A DNA stretch of 64,000 nucleotides, taken from Heliobacteriaceae bacterium. Its GTDB lineage: Bacteria; Bacillota; Desulfitobacteriia; Heliobacteriales; Heliobacteriaceae. The first letter of the stretch is position 1, and every line of letters begins with the position of its first letter. Positions 9,803 to 19,365 of the stretch are shown one piece after another. The notes beneath the pieces are model-generated. The model did no database searches and had not been told where the DNA came from. It saw nothing but the letters and a program-made list of their open reading frames with translations. The DNA lies in NCBI GenBank assembly GCA_028707535.1, contig JAQWAU010000006.1, positions 1-64,000 on the forward strand, written 5' to 3'. The translations under genes were made by a program, and so were the position numbers.

Positions 9803-11329
9803 CTACTTCTCCGCCAGATCCACCAGCCAAAAACCTTCCGGATACCATATGGCCGCTTCCGCTAAAGGAGGCGGCCTATTTTCCATCCAGGCCAAATACC
9901 GGGCACCCTCTTCCCGGACCCCGGCCAAATAAGCATCACTAAACCCTTCCGGCGCAATAAACCAGCCAAACCGCCGACTGTGGAACAGGGTACGCGGGGT
10001 TGGTTCCACCACCACCACTAAAGCATCCACCGGGGTTTCCCGGGCAATCGCCCGGCCAACCTGCAAGGGTTTTTCCTCCAAGGCATACCAGGATTCGTAC
10101 CGCCAAGGCTCATTGGCCAACCAACCGGCCGGCACCCAGTGCTGGTAGGTTCCGGTAACGAAAAATGCGCCAAGACCCGTAACCAACAGCATTACGACAG
10201 TCAGCCCCGTCCGGGAAAAGCCGGCCCTGCCCTCCGGGTGGTCGGCAAAAGCAGCGGCCGCCGCCAGGACCACCAAGGGCACCGCTAGCAAATAATAATA
10301 CTGCAAGTTGTTCAAAACCGCCGAGCCGCTGATGGTGAAAAAAACCAGCAGGCCGGCACCCCATAAAACAAAAGCTAACCGGGCAGAAGAAGCCAGGCTA
10401 CGGGCAAGCCCAAAAACCAAAGGCACAAGAAAAAAAGGCGTAACGGCATAAAAAAATAAACCGACACCCAAGTCTGACCACCATTCAGGTGGGAGTCCCT
10501 CGGTCCAGAGCCGGTGCAAAAACCCGCTGATTAAGCCGGACGCAAACTGGTGCTCGGCGATCCCGTGGATCGCGGAAAAATACGCCAGGGAAGCAGCCAC
10601 CGGAATAACCAAATAAGCCGCCCCGATCGCCTTTTTTGGCCGGCGGGCGGTTAACCACCAGGTAAACAGCGGAAAAGCAAAAACCACCGCCGGCGGTTTC
10701 ACCAAAACAGCCAAAGTAAAAAGGAAACAGCCCGTCAACGCAGCCATCCGGGAACCAGACCGGCGCCAAACCAAAAAATCGGCTAAGGCGGCCAGACCCA
10801 AGGCCAACATCGGTACATCCGGCTGAAAAGACCGGGAAAAATAAAGATACACCGGGTGAACGGCCAAACCGAAGGCGGCAGCCAACCCGGCTTTTAGATC
10901 CCACAATTCGCGGGCTACACGGTAAATTGAAACCACCGACCAGAGGGAAAAAGCAACGATCACCAGCCGGGCAATCCAGTTCAGTTCTCCGCCCAACCGG
11001 AACAACCAAGCCGTCAAATAAGGTACCAGGCAAAACTCCAATTCCGCGTAATTTGGTGGCGGCCCGTAATAAGGCAGTTGCGGGCGCAGGATGTTCATTT
11101 CTATTTCGGCAAAATACCGGGCCACCGCCAAAGTATCACACTGGCGCCAACTGTGAAAATCAACAAAAGGATGATCAAGCCCTGGTAGCCGAAGCACCAA
11201 ACCAAAGAATACAATTCCCGCCAAAATCCAGGTAGTGCTTAACTTTGCGCCACCATAATTACACCCAAACAAATTACCAGCACCCCGCTTACCCGTAACC
11301 AGGACACACTTTCCCCCAATAACCCCCAA
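9803..11329 (-). CDS. GT-C membrane glycosyltransferase, family 39 (ArnT/PMT-like)
   Basis: LRLPGLDHPFVDFHSWRQCDT, many TM helices; true start probably internal because the ORF 5' end overlaps the upstream gene by about 90 bp. Confidence 0.82.
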   Translation of the reverse strand: MGVIGGKCVLVTGKRGAGNLFGCNYGGAKLSTTWILAGIVFFGLVLRLPGLDHPFVDFHSWRQCDTLAVARYFAEIEMNILRPQLPYYGPPPNYAELEFCLVPYLTAWLFRLGGELNWIARLVIVAFSLWSVVSIYRVARELWDLKAGLAAAFGLAVHPVYLYFSRSFQPDVPMLALGLAALADFLVWRRSGSRMAALTGCFLFTLAVLVKPPAVVFAFPLFTWWLTARRPKKAIGAAYLVIPVAASLAYFSAIHGIAEHQFASGLISGFLHRLWTEGLPPEWWSDLGVGLFFYAVTPFFLVPLVFGLARSLASSARLAFVLWGAGLLVFFTISGSAVLNNLQYYYLLAVPLVVLAAAAAFADHPEGRAGFSRTGLTVVMLLVTGLGAFFVTGTYQHWVPAGWLANEPWRYESWYALEEKPLQVGRAIARETPVDALVVVVEPTPRTLFHSRRFGWFIAPEGFSDAYLAGVREEGARYLAWMENRPPPLAEAAIWYPEGFWLVDLAEK

Positions 11330-11622
11330 GAGGCCAGCAACACCAACCCATACCCGAGACTAACCATGGGATAAGCGATACTCAGTTCGATTTTCGCCAC
11401 AGCGATAATCCAGATAAAAGAACTAACGGCGAAAAGGAAAATCCCTCCGATTAGGAGGGGGTTTTTTGCCATTTGCAGTCCCACTTGACCGAGGTTTTGC
11501 CACAGGGTGGCCTGGCCAAAAACGAGACGGTTGGCTCCCAACTTAAGTAGCACCTGACCCCCGGCGCCAAAAAAAACGGAAACCAAAATCAACGGCAACC
11601 CTTGCGCAAAAAGGCTTTTCAT
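11239..11622 (-). CDS. Small EamA/SMR-like transporter (ArnE/ArnF-like putative lipid-linked sugar flippase)
   Basis: 127 aa, 4 TM; FFGAGGQVLLKLGAN, AYPMVSLGYGLVLLASWGLLGE. Confidence 0.82.
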   Translation of the reverse strand: MKSLFAQGLPLILVSVFFGAGGQVLLKLGANRLVFGQATLWQNLGQVGLQMAKNPLLIGGIFLFAVSSFIWIIAVAKIELSIAYPMVSLGYGLVLLASWGLLGESVSWLRVSGVLVICLGVIMVAQS

Positions 11623-12344
11623 GAACGGTCATCCAATCTGGCCACCCGCCGGGCCAAAAACAAATAATTGCACACCGTTTCAAACACCGGCATTTTGCTG
11701 GCGCCGGTTTTCCGGTCATACCGCAACACCAAGGCCACCTCCGCAAACCGGACGTTAAAGGACCGCAATTTCAACAATATTTCCGCCATGCAATCAAAAC
11801 CCCGGGCTTCGATAAAATTCTCCTCGTAGTGGTCAAAGGCCTTTTGGAGGATCCCCGCCCGGTAGGCCCGGAAACCGGACGAATAGTCCTTTACCCCTTC
11901 CAGGCGAAAAAGCCGGCCCAATAGAGCCGACGCCCCCCAAGACAATATTTTGCGGACCCGGGACAAGCCGACCTGCTCACCACCCGCCTGGTACCGGGAA
12001 GCGATCACGACATCATAACCCTGCCTGATTTTAGCCGCCATTTGCGGGACCAAAGCCGGATCATGGGTGTCATCGGCATCCATCGTCACAATCACCGTAT
12101 CGGCATGGGCCCTGGTAACAGCCCACCGTAGCCCGGTATTAATCGCCCGGCCCAAACCGCGGTTCTCCGGATGCCGCAAAAGGGTTAAGCCGGCAATCCC
12201 CTGGTATTCCTCACAAATCCGGGCGGTATCATCTTCAGACCCGTCATCAACTACTACTACCTGCAAATCCGAATCCTTCTGTTTCAAACCTTCGATTTTA
12301 CGCAATAGACTAGGTAAACTTACAGCTTCATTATAAGCCGGCAA
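11619..12344 (-). CDS. Glycosyltransferase family 2 (polyprenyl-phosphate hexosyltransferase-like)
   Basis: PAYNEAVSLPSLL, VVVDDGSEDDTA, ENRGLGRAINTGLRWA, TMDADDTHDP; start probably slightly upstream (no ATG/GTG available). Confidence 0.9.
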   Translation of the reverse strand: MPAYNEAVSLPSLLRKIEGLKQKDSDLQVVVVDDGSEDDTARICEEYQGIAGLTLLRHPENRGLGRAINTGLRWAVTRAHADTVIVTMDADDTHDPALVPQMAAKIRQGYDVVIASRYQAGGEQVGLSRVRKILSWGASALLGRLFRLEGVKDYSSGFRAYRAGILQKAFDHYEENFIEARGFDCMAEILLKLRSFNVRFAEVALVLRYDRKTGASKMPVFETVCNYLFLARRVARLDDRS

Positions 12345-12508
12345 AACAACAAACAGGGCCGGGCCCTCCCTTCAGCGGGTTTCTCCTGGCAGCAATTTTC
12401 ACTATTCCCTAGTATGTACCAACCACCCCGGAAACATATCCGGACATAATAATCATGACCCGGGCCGACCGTTGCGGACCAATAAATACCTGATAAGGAT
12501 GACGTAAA

Positions 12509-14029
12509 ATGGGTCGTTTATTTTGCTTACCGCAGCTTGGCTTTCAACCCCTTCCTCACCAAATCACCGCCGCCTGGAAAGCAATCTACACCATGGGCGG
12601 CCGGGCGATCCTGGCCGATGAAGTCGGCTTGGGCAAAACCATTGAAGCCGGAATTGTGATTAAAGAACTACAGTTGCGGGGCCAGGCCGCCAAAGTCTTG
12701 ATTTTAACCCCGGCCAACCTGACCGGCCAATGGGCGAATGAAATGCGCAGTAAATTCGGGTTCCCGTGCTGGGTAAACAAACGGGAATACGGCTGGCATT
12801 GGCACCCCTTTGTCATCGCCTCCCTGGACTTGACCAAACGCTCCCCTCATGCGGAAATCATCCGGGAAATCCCCTACAACATTATAATTATTGACGAAGC
12901 TCACCGGCTGAAAAACCCAAAAACTGCCATTTATCGCTTTGCCCAATCCTTAAAAACCGAAAACATGCTGCTTTTAACCGCTACCCCAGTTCAAAACGAC
13001 TTAAAAGAACTGTATCACCTCGTTGACCTCTTACACCCCGGATACTTTGGCCGTTACCCCGATTTTCAGGCCGCCTTCATGCGCAACAAACGCGAACCAA
13101 AGAACGCCCGGGAACTACAGGACATCTTAGCCGGCATTATGATCCGCCACCACCGTCATGAATGCGCCGTACAACTACCGGAACGGCAAGTCCACCTGGT
13201 TCCCTTGGACCTGACCCCGCCGGAAAAAACCCTGTACAAGGCGGTCGTAAACTATTTGCGGAGTGAATTCCGCCGGCGAAAACAAATCAACCAAAGTGTC
13301 CTGGGGTTGCTGACCTTGTTAAGGGAGGTGTGTTCCAGCTCTTTTGCCGCCCTGGGCACAATTGAGGTCATGGGCCTTGAGGAGTTGATTCCGTTGGCCC
13401 GCAACATCCGGTTCAACGCCAAAGCCCAAGTCGTAACGGATTTCCTCCGGCAAAACCGGGACAAAGTAATCATCTTTACGGAATATGTGCAAACCATGGA
13501 ATACCTGACCATGCACCTTCAGGCTGCCGGCATCCCGGTTTTAACCTATCATGGCGGTCAGGGCCGGTGGACCCGGGCCGTTACCCAACACGAATTCTTC
13601 CAGAGCGATACCCAGGTCCTGATTGCCACCGAATCCGGGGGTGAAGGGATCAACCTGCAGTTTTGTCACCAGGTGATCAACTACGACCTGCCCTGGAACC
13701 CCATGCGGCTGGAACAACGCATCGGCCGGGTCCATCGGCTGGGCCAGGAACATCGCGTCCATGTCTATAACTTAAGCACCCGAAACACCATTGAAGAACA
13801 AATCCTCACCCTACTAACCGAAAAAATTGCGATGTTTACGCAAACAATCGGTCACTTAGAGCACCTGCTCCATAGCCAACCGGTAGAAAGTTTGGAAAAG
13901 CAGGCCTTAGCTTGCCTGCTCAACCCTGCCTTTGAGCAGGAAAATCCCGGAGAAAAAGAAAAACCAGCCTCCCTAGGGCTTGCGCCACCCAGGTTTACAC
14001 CGGTTTCGGCACCATTATTTCTTAGCTGA
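12509..14029 (+). CDS. SNF2-family DEAD/DEAH helicase (RapA-like, short form)
   Basis: DEVGLGKTIEAGIVIKE, IIIDEAHRLKN, LLLTATPVQND, GGEGINLQFCHQVINYDLPWNPMRLEQRIGRVHRLGQ. Confidence 0.92.
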   Translation: MGRLFCLPQLGFQPLPHQITAAWKAIYTMGGRAILADEVGLGKTIEAGIVIKELQLRGQAAKVLILTPANLTGQWANEMRSKFGFPCWVNKREYGWHWHPFVIASLDLTKRSPHAEIIREIPYNIIIIDEAHRLKNPKTAIYRFAQSLKTENMLLLTATPVQNDLKELYHLVDLLHPGYFGRYPDFQAAFMRNKREPKNARELQDILAGIMIRHHRHECAVQLPERQVHLVPLDLTPPEKTLYKAVVNYLRSEFRRRKQINQSVLGLLTLLREVCSSSFAALGTIEVMGLEELIPLARNIRFNAKAQVVTDFLRQNRDKVIIFTEYVQTMEYLTMHLQAAGIPVLTYHGGQGRWTRAVTQHEFFQSDTQVLIATESGGEGINLQFCHQVINYDLPWNPMRLEQRIGRVHRLGQEHRVHVYNLSTRNTIEEQILTLLTEKIAMFTQTIGHLEHLLHSQPVESLEKQALACLLNPAFEQENPGEKEKPASLGLAPPRFTPVSAPLFLS

Positions 14030-14036
14030 TTGATGT

Positions 14037-15074
14037 TCACGAGACCCGCACTTGGCGGTGGGGATTATACGGTTGAAAAACCGCTCTTTTCAGCACGTTA
14101 CCTTCAAATACCGCTGTCGCCCGGTGCAAAAATTCGCCCCGCACCAGATACCGCAAGTCAAAAAACCGCACAATGGCGGCATTCGCCCGCTCTTCTTTGG
14201 TGATGTAACAGTGGGGGGTAAACGCAACAAAAAAGCGGCCTAAAGGGGAAACCAAAGCGGCCTTAATCAAAGGATCATCCGGCTGTTTCGGCAACCGCCG
14301 GACAACCTGAACCTGCGTACGGCGGCCCAATACTACCCGGCCCACCCAAAACACTTGCTCGTTTTCGGCCAGAAAATCCCAACACCGGCAACCGGAACGC
14401 GCCGGCAAAACCAATACCCGTAAAAAGCCACCTGCCGGCTGGTGGTTTTCAGGCCTCGCATATTCCTTAACTACCCACCGCACCGCCTGGTGATGACCCC
14501 AAAAACGCCACAAAACATAAATCCCGGCCAAGGCGAACCAACCCGGACCCACCAGCCACTGGGGCAGCAGGAACAGGCCGATCAGCATGGGATCACATAA
14601 AGGCAGCCAGTTGACCGTCACCCGTTGCCGGCAAAACGGCCAAAAAATCCGGGCCCCGTAAGAATTGCCGATATCCAGCACCAGGTGGGAAACCCAACCG
14701 GCAAAAGTCCAACAAAATAACCCGGGAAATTCCGGTGCTCCCGGGAAAAACAAGGAAAGAACGCCGGCAACCACTGCCGCCCCAATCAACGCGACCAATA
14801 ACGAATGTGATTCGGCGCGGTGCCGTTTTAAGAAAGCCAAATCACCACGCAATTGCCAAATTATGTCACCATCCGGCAACAAAGCCCCCGCCAGGGCAGC
14901 TACGGAAACTACATCCAAACCATCCGCCGTAACCGGGTGACCGGCCAGGGCAACCAACCCCAGGCCAACCACCCCATGGGTAAATGGGTCCACAGCCTTA
15001 TTCCCTCCCCGGTGAGCTCTTCCTTTAATTATAACACTGCCCATCCGGGGAATTCGCCGGCCAATTACCGGCAC
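14037..15074 (-). CDS. Membrane-bound metal-dependent hydrolase (YbcI/DUF457-like)
   Basis: DPFTHGVVGLGL, LPDGDIIW, HRAESHSLLVA, WVSHLVLDIGNSYG; start uncertain. Confidence 0.78.
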   Translation of the reverse strand: MPVIGRRIPRMGSVIIKGRAHRGGNKAVDPFTHGVVGLGLVALAGHPVTADGLDVVSVAALAGALLPDGDIIWQLRGDLAFLKRHRAESHSLLVALIGAAVVAGVLSLFFPGAPEFPGLFCWTFAGWVSHLVLDIGNSYGARIFWPFCRQRVTVNWLPLCDPMLIGLFLLPQWLVGPGWFALAGIYVLWRFWGHHQAVRWVVKEYARPENHQPAGGFLRVLVLPARSGCRCWDFLAENEQVFWVGRVVLGRRTQVQVVRRLPKQPDDPLIKAALVSPLGRFFVAFTPHCYITKEERANAAIVRFFDLRYLVRGEFLHRATAVFEGNVLKRAVFQPYNPHRQVRVS

Positions 15075-15083
15075 AGCCGTTAC

Positions 15084-15932
15084 TTATTGCCAGGAACGAA
15101 AACCTTCACCCAATACTTCGTGAACCTCATTAATAATCATAAAGGCCTTCGGGTCAACTTCACGCACCACCGATTTCAGCCGAAAAACCTCAGTACGGCT
15201 GACTACACAATATAGAACGTTTTTTTCCAGCGCGGTATATGCCCCCCGGCCGCTTAAAACGGTTGCCCCCCGCTCAAGTTCTGTCGCCACCCGGTGGGCA
15301 ATTTTGTCGGATTGGTCGGAAATAATCATTGCCGCTTTAGCCGAATAGGCGCCGGTTTGCACAAAATCAATAATTTGGGCCGCCACGAAAATGGCGACCA
15401 AGGTATACATCGCCACCACCCGCCCAAAAAATAGGCCAACCGCCGTAATCACCACAATATCGATCATTAATAAGGCCCGGCCGATCGGGAAACCCCAACG
15501 GTGGTTAACCACCCGGGCAATGATATCTGCTCCCCCGGTTGAACCCCCGAACAAAAAGATGGTTCCCATGCCCAAACCGATCACCCCACCGCCATACAAA
15601 GCGGCCAGCAACAAATCCTCCGGCATGGGCGCCTGCAGGTTGTGGGTAAGGTTAATGGCGAGAGCCGCAACCATAGTGCCGAACACCGATTTAATCGCAA
15701 ATTCGCGGCCAACCAACCGCCACCCCACGATAAAAAGGGGGATATTTAAAATGATGATCGTATGACCAACCGACCACCCGAACAGGTAGTAAAGAATCAA
15801 GGCTACCCCGGTAACCCCGCCTTCCGCCAAATGATTGGCGATAATAAAATAATTAATCCCTAAGGCAAAAACGATCGCCCCCAAAAAAATGCAGGTCAGA
15901 TCTTTCGCCCAACGTTTTACCTTTTGGTTCAT
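15084..15932 (-). CDS. YitT family membrane protein (DUF161/DUF2179)
   Basis: GAIVFALGINYFIIANHLAEGGVTGVALIL, GTIFLFGGSTGGADIIARV, C-terminal DUF2179; internal ATG at 15932 preferred. Confidence 0.9.
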   Translation of the reverse strand: MNQKVKRWAKDLTCIFLGAIVFALGINYFIIANHLAEGGVTGVALILYYLFGWSVGHTIIILNIPLFIVGWRLVGREFAIKSVFGTMVAALAINLTHNLQAPMPEDLLLAALYGGGVIGLGMGTIFLFGGSTGGADIIARVVNHRWGFPIGRALLMIDIVVITAVGLFFGRVVAMYTLVAIFVAAQIIDFVQTGAYSAKAAMIISDQSDKIAHRVATELERGATVLSGRGAYTALEKNVLYCVVSRTEVFRLKSVVREVDPKAFMIINEVHEVLGEGFRSWQ

Positions 15933-16050
15933 CAATGTCCCCACTTTCCCGCTGTAGTCCTTAGCATTCCCACCAGCCCCAAATTCTGCCCCGGGCCGGA
16001 CAAAAAAAAGAACCAGGCACAATGGCCTGGTCCCTGTTGCCGGAAAATGA

Positions 16051-16281
16051 TCAGTTGCAACAACCGCAACCACCCGTCCCTTTTCCGATCCGGTTGTTCA
16101 GTTCATCGACCAGTTTATCAACGTCAATACCATGTGCCGAAGCACCCTGTTCAATGTTTTCAAAACGAGCCGCAGCACAACCCAGGCAGCCCATCCCAAA
16201 ACTCATAAAAACCGGCACCGTCTGGGGAAATTTTTCAACTACTTCCCGAATACTCATTTCTTTGGTGATCACACTTGCCAC
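16051..16281 (-). CDS. DUF1858 domain protein
   Basis: ITKEMSIREVVEKFPQTVPVFMSFGMGCLGCAAARFENIEQGASAHGID. Confidence 0.88.
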   Translation of the reverse strand: MASVITKEMSIREVVEKFPQTVPVFMSFGMGCLGCAAARFENIEQGASAHGIDVDKLVDELNNRIGKGTGGCGCCN

Positions 16282-16348
16282 CTCCTTTACACGGGCAGAT
16301 TACCAACCTATGTTCGCCATTATACCTTAACTTTTTGGGGCAAGCAAA

Positions 16349-16966
16349 TTAAGCCAGTCCCAAGGAACCCAGAATTATTTCTAAGGAACCTTCCTCCGGA
16401 ATTAAAAATAAACAGCCCTTAATTAACTGGTCCCCGCCGCCGATAAACTCGGTCTCCAACAACAAGGCCTGGTCACCCACCTCGGCAATAGTCGTAAGCA
16501 CCGCGCTGATAATCGCCGCCGCCATATCGATCGCCAACGCCGGTACCGATTGTTCATAAGCCAATTGCGTAAACATCGATAAAGCATTTAAATATGTACC
16601 GGCCAATATATTTCCTACTTCCATCAAGGCGGAAGCCTGCAAATCCTCGATCACCTGGGTGCTGCCCCCCGGTAAACCCATCACAAGGTCTACCAGCATT
16701 CTTGCGGAATCAAAGGGCAACACAAACAACAGGTTGGCCGGGGCGCCACCATGTACTTTCAAGTAAACCCCGGCAACTAAACTTTCCGGGCCCCCCATCC
16801 GTTCGGCAACCTCGTTGAAGGGAACAACGCCCAAGGAAGGAACCTTCATGTCAACCGGTTTTTGCACCATCTCGGATAAGGCAGTGGCGGCATTTCCCGC
16901 GCCAACATTCCCAACCTCCCGTAAAGCATCCATCTGCAAAGGACTAAGGTTAAAAACCCCCAACAT
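16349..16966 (-). CDS. CheC-like chemotaxis phosphatase
   Basis: Two E-x2-N sites: LREVGNVGAGNAATALSEM and LMEVGNILAGTYLNALS. Confidence 0.9.
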   Translation of the reverse strand: MLGVFNLSPLQMDALREVGNVGAGNAATALSEMVQKPVDMKVPSLGVVPFNEVAERMGGPESLVAGVYLKVHGGAPANLLFVLPFDSARMLVDLVMGLPGGSTQVIEDLQASALMEVGNILAGTYLNALSMFTQLAYEQSVPALAIDMAAAIISAVLTTIAEVGDQALLLETEFIGGGDQLIKGCLFLIPEEGSLEIILGSLGLA

Positions 16967-17000
16967 CTTCACCCCTTTGCTTATCAACCATAAGATAACA

Positions 17001-17684
17001 TTACCAATCTTTACTGACAAGAACAAGTCCTTTTGTAAAAGGAACCAAGGAAAGGCGCTTTTCTAATTCTGCCGGCAAACTCCCCCCCGGGTCAGCCGCC
17101 GGACAGGCCCAAGCTGTCGACGGATAGTCGGTCAACCGAACTTTAGTCCCTGGCCCCGAAGGAATCTTCCCGGAGAGCAGCAGCCAGCGCACCAGTTCAT
17201 CTTCCCCTTGATTCACCAGCCGCAGCCGCAATTTTTCCGCCCGGTGGGAGACCGGAGAACAAAAAAAGGTGCGGCAAACCAAAGGCCGGACCCCATGCTG
17301 CCGGCATCGCCCGGTTTGGTGGTCAAACAGGCAGCACCACCCGGCCTGATCCCGTTTGAGGACAACATCGACAACCGGTCCCTGGACATTAATCTGCGCA
17401 TAACGGTCCACAGCCGCCGGCAGGTTGGCGTTAGGCAGGGTTTGACTCAACCGGACCAAGTCACCAATCGTTAGCGGGATCCGTTCCCGACAGCAAGCGG
17501 GGCAACCGGCACATCCGGCCCAGCCGGTCAAAACAGCCCCCTCTCGCCGCAAGGCAGTCCACTTGGTCCCGGCAAAAAACCGCTCCAACCCTTCGATATA
17601 ATCGGCAATGTTCGCTTGAGCTGCCACCGCAGAAACATCATATCCCCAGCCATTCGGAAACTCTCGTAAGGCAAATTTAACCAT
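17001..17684 (-). CDS. YkgJ-type cysteine cluster protein
   Basis: CAGCPACCRERIPLT, CCLFDHQTGRCRQHGVRPLVCRTFFCSP. Confidence 0.82.
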   Translation of the reverse strand: MVKFALREFPNGWGYDVSAVAAQANIADYIEGLERFFAGTKWTALRREGAVLTGWAGCAGCPACCRERIPLTIGDLVRLSQTLPNANLPAAVDRYAQINVQGPVVDVVLKRDQAGWCCLFDHQTGRCRQHGVRPLVCRTFFCSPVSHRAEKLRLRLVNQGEDELVRWLLLSGKIPSGPGTKVRLTDYPSTAWACPAADPGGSLPAELEKRLSLVPFTKGLVLVSKDW

Positions 17685-17692
17685 TGCTTACT

Positions 17693-18088
17693 TCACCTGA
17701 TCTCTTCCCGTTCATCAGGCGCATAACGGACCGATGCCCGGGGCGATTCCCACATTTGCACCGACCGCACCCCAATCCCGGGTGCCTGGGCAACCAACCA
17801 ACCGGCAATTTTTTCGTAAAAATACCGGGCGATATTTTCGGCGGTAGGATTGTATTGCGTAAAATAGGGGTGTTCATTAATCAACCCGTGGTCAAGCTCA
17901 TCGCAAATTTGACCTAAAAACTGTTTTACCGTAAAAAAATCGATCAACATCCCGGTTTGGTCCAAAGCAGTTCCGTAAAGCACGACTTCTACCTGCCATG
18001 TATGCCCGTGAATCCGCGCACATTTACCCGGATAGCCCCGCAACAGATGGGCAGCCGAAAAATGGCTCTGAACAATAACTTCATACAA
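17693..18088 (-). CDS. queD: 6-carboxytetrahydropterin synthase (QueD family)
   Basis: SHFSAAHLLRGYPGKCARIHGHTWQVEV (CxxxHGH), PTAENIARYFYEKI; TTG start at 18088. Confidence 0.88.
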   Translation of the reverse strand: MYEVIVQSHFSAAHLLRGYPGKCARIHGHTWQVEVVLYGTALDQTGMLIDFFTVKQFLGQICDELDHGLINEHPYFTQYNPTAENIARYFYEKIAGWLVAQAPGIGVRSVQMWESPRASVRYAPDEREEIR

Positions 18089-18953
18089 GGTTAATCCACT
18101 CCTCCAAACTTGCTCTGACCCCTTCCGGCACCGGTCCGCCATCAGGTAAAACCTGCCCCAGCCGGTTTTGCGGCTTACTTATGCCGTGAAAGTCACTGCC
18201 ACCGGTAACCAAAAGCCCAAACTCCGCCGCCAACCGGACAAACCTCCGCACATTGGTCCAGGAATGCTCGGGGTAATATGCTTCGATCCCTAGCAAGCCA
18301 AAAGGAATCAACCGGGAAATCAAAGCGGTTAATTCGGCAGAGCCGATAACCGGTAAGTGCCCGGGATGGGCAATAACCGGAATGCCACCGGCCTCCCGGA
18401 TTAATTTTACCCCTTCTTCCGGGGAAACTTTATCCTTTTTCACGTAAGCCGGTCGCCCCACCGCCAAAAACTTTTCAAACGCTTCCGCCACGGAAGCCGC
18501 CACGCCCATTTTAACCAGTACCCGGGCAAAATGAGGCCGCCCAATTACTTTACCCCCGGCTTCCCGGGCCACTTGTGCCAGGGTAACCGGGATGCCCAGT
18601 TGCCGTAACCTTTCGATAATCAACGGGTTACGCTGGTGGCGATAATTAAGCAGTTTTTCCAAACATTCGTTTAGGGCGAGATTATTAATGTCCGGATTGT
18701 AACCTAAAACGTGCAATTCGCCCTGGTTGTACTCGGTGCTAAGTTCTACACCCGCAATTACTTTAACCCCGATTTTCCGGCCCATTGCCTGGGCCGCCGG
18801 TACCCCGGCCACCGTATCGTGGTCGGTCAAAGCCATAAAGTCCACACCTATCCGGTGGGCCAGCATCACCAGTTCTTCTGCCGACAACGACCCATCCGAG
18901 GCCAACGAGTGGGTATGTAAATCTATTCTCCGCAAAAAAGCCACCCCTACCAA
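18081..18953 (-). CDS. PHP-domain metal-dependent phosphoesterase
   Basis: RIDLHTHSLASDGSL, ALTDHDTVAG, VIAHPGHL, GGSDFHG. Confidence 0.93.
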   Translation of the reverse strand: MVGVAFLRRIDLHTHSLASDGSLSAEELVMLAHRIGVDFMALTDHDTVAGVPAAQAMGRKIGVKVIAGVELSTEYNQGELHVLGYNPDINNLALNECLEKLLNYRHQRNPLIIERLRQLGIPVTLAQVAREAGGKVIGRPHFARVLVKMGVAASVAEAFEKFLAVGRPAYVKKDKVSPEEGVKLIREAGGIPVIAHPGHLPVIGSAELTALISRLIPFGLLGIEAYYPEHSWTNVRRFVRLAAEFGLLVTGGSDFHGISKPQNRLGQVLPDGGPVPEGVRASLEEWINLV

Positions 18954-19113
18954 CCCAGCCTACCCGAAAGAAACTTAGGCCCCTCTTCCCAGCGAAGAAG
19001 GGCCTGAACTTACTTAATTGTTTATATTATACCAAGATCCTAAGGGATTTACCAACCGTTCACCAAAACCACATACCTTACGGCAGCAACAGCCATCCTA
19101 ATCCTAAAAGCAG

Positions 19114-19365
19114 GTGACTTTAATGTGGATCTGCCCGGCCTGCAATGGCCTGAGCCCAGTAACGGTTCCTTGCCCCAACTGCCGGACACCGCTCGATGAT
19201 CATGGTCCGGTCGAAGACTTTGCCCAGCCATACAGCCCTTATGATGTCGACAACGAACTGGACAACCTGGTTGCCGGCCCCACAACCGGCCGGTGTTGCC
19301 ACCTTCTGGTCTGCCCCCGGTGCGGTACGGACCACCGGATGGCCTTGTCGCTTAAACTAATCTAA
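19114..19365 (+). CDS. Small zinc-ribbon-like hypothetical protein
   Basis: CPACN...CPNCR and CPRCGTDHR cysteine pairs; 82 aa. Confidence 0.6.
   Translation: MTLMWICPACNGLSPVTVPCPNCRTPLDDHGPVEDFAQPYSPYDVDNELDNLVAGPTTGRCCHLLVCPRCGTDHRMALSLKLI

Noticed and set aside
9803-11622. About 90-bp overlap between the GT39 and SMR-like genes
   Set aside because: The overlapping GT39 residues (MGVIGGKCVLVTGKRGAGNLFGCNYGG) do not look like genuine protein; the start is probably internal.
12509-14029. SNF2 helicase as part of a defence island
   Set aside because: No methylase, nuclease, phospholipase-D or other defence partner within about 20 kb; neighbours are housekeeping genes.
17693-18142. Long overlap of queD and PHP-domain ORFs as overlapping genes
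   Set aside because: The overlap shrinks to a few bases when queD is started at the TTG at 18088.
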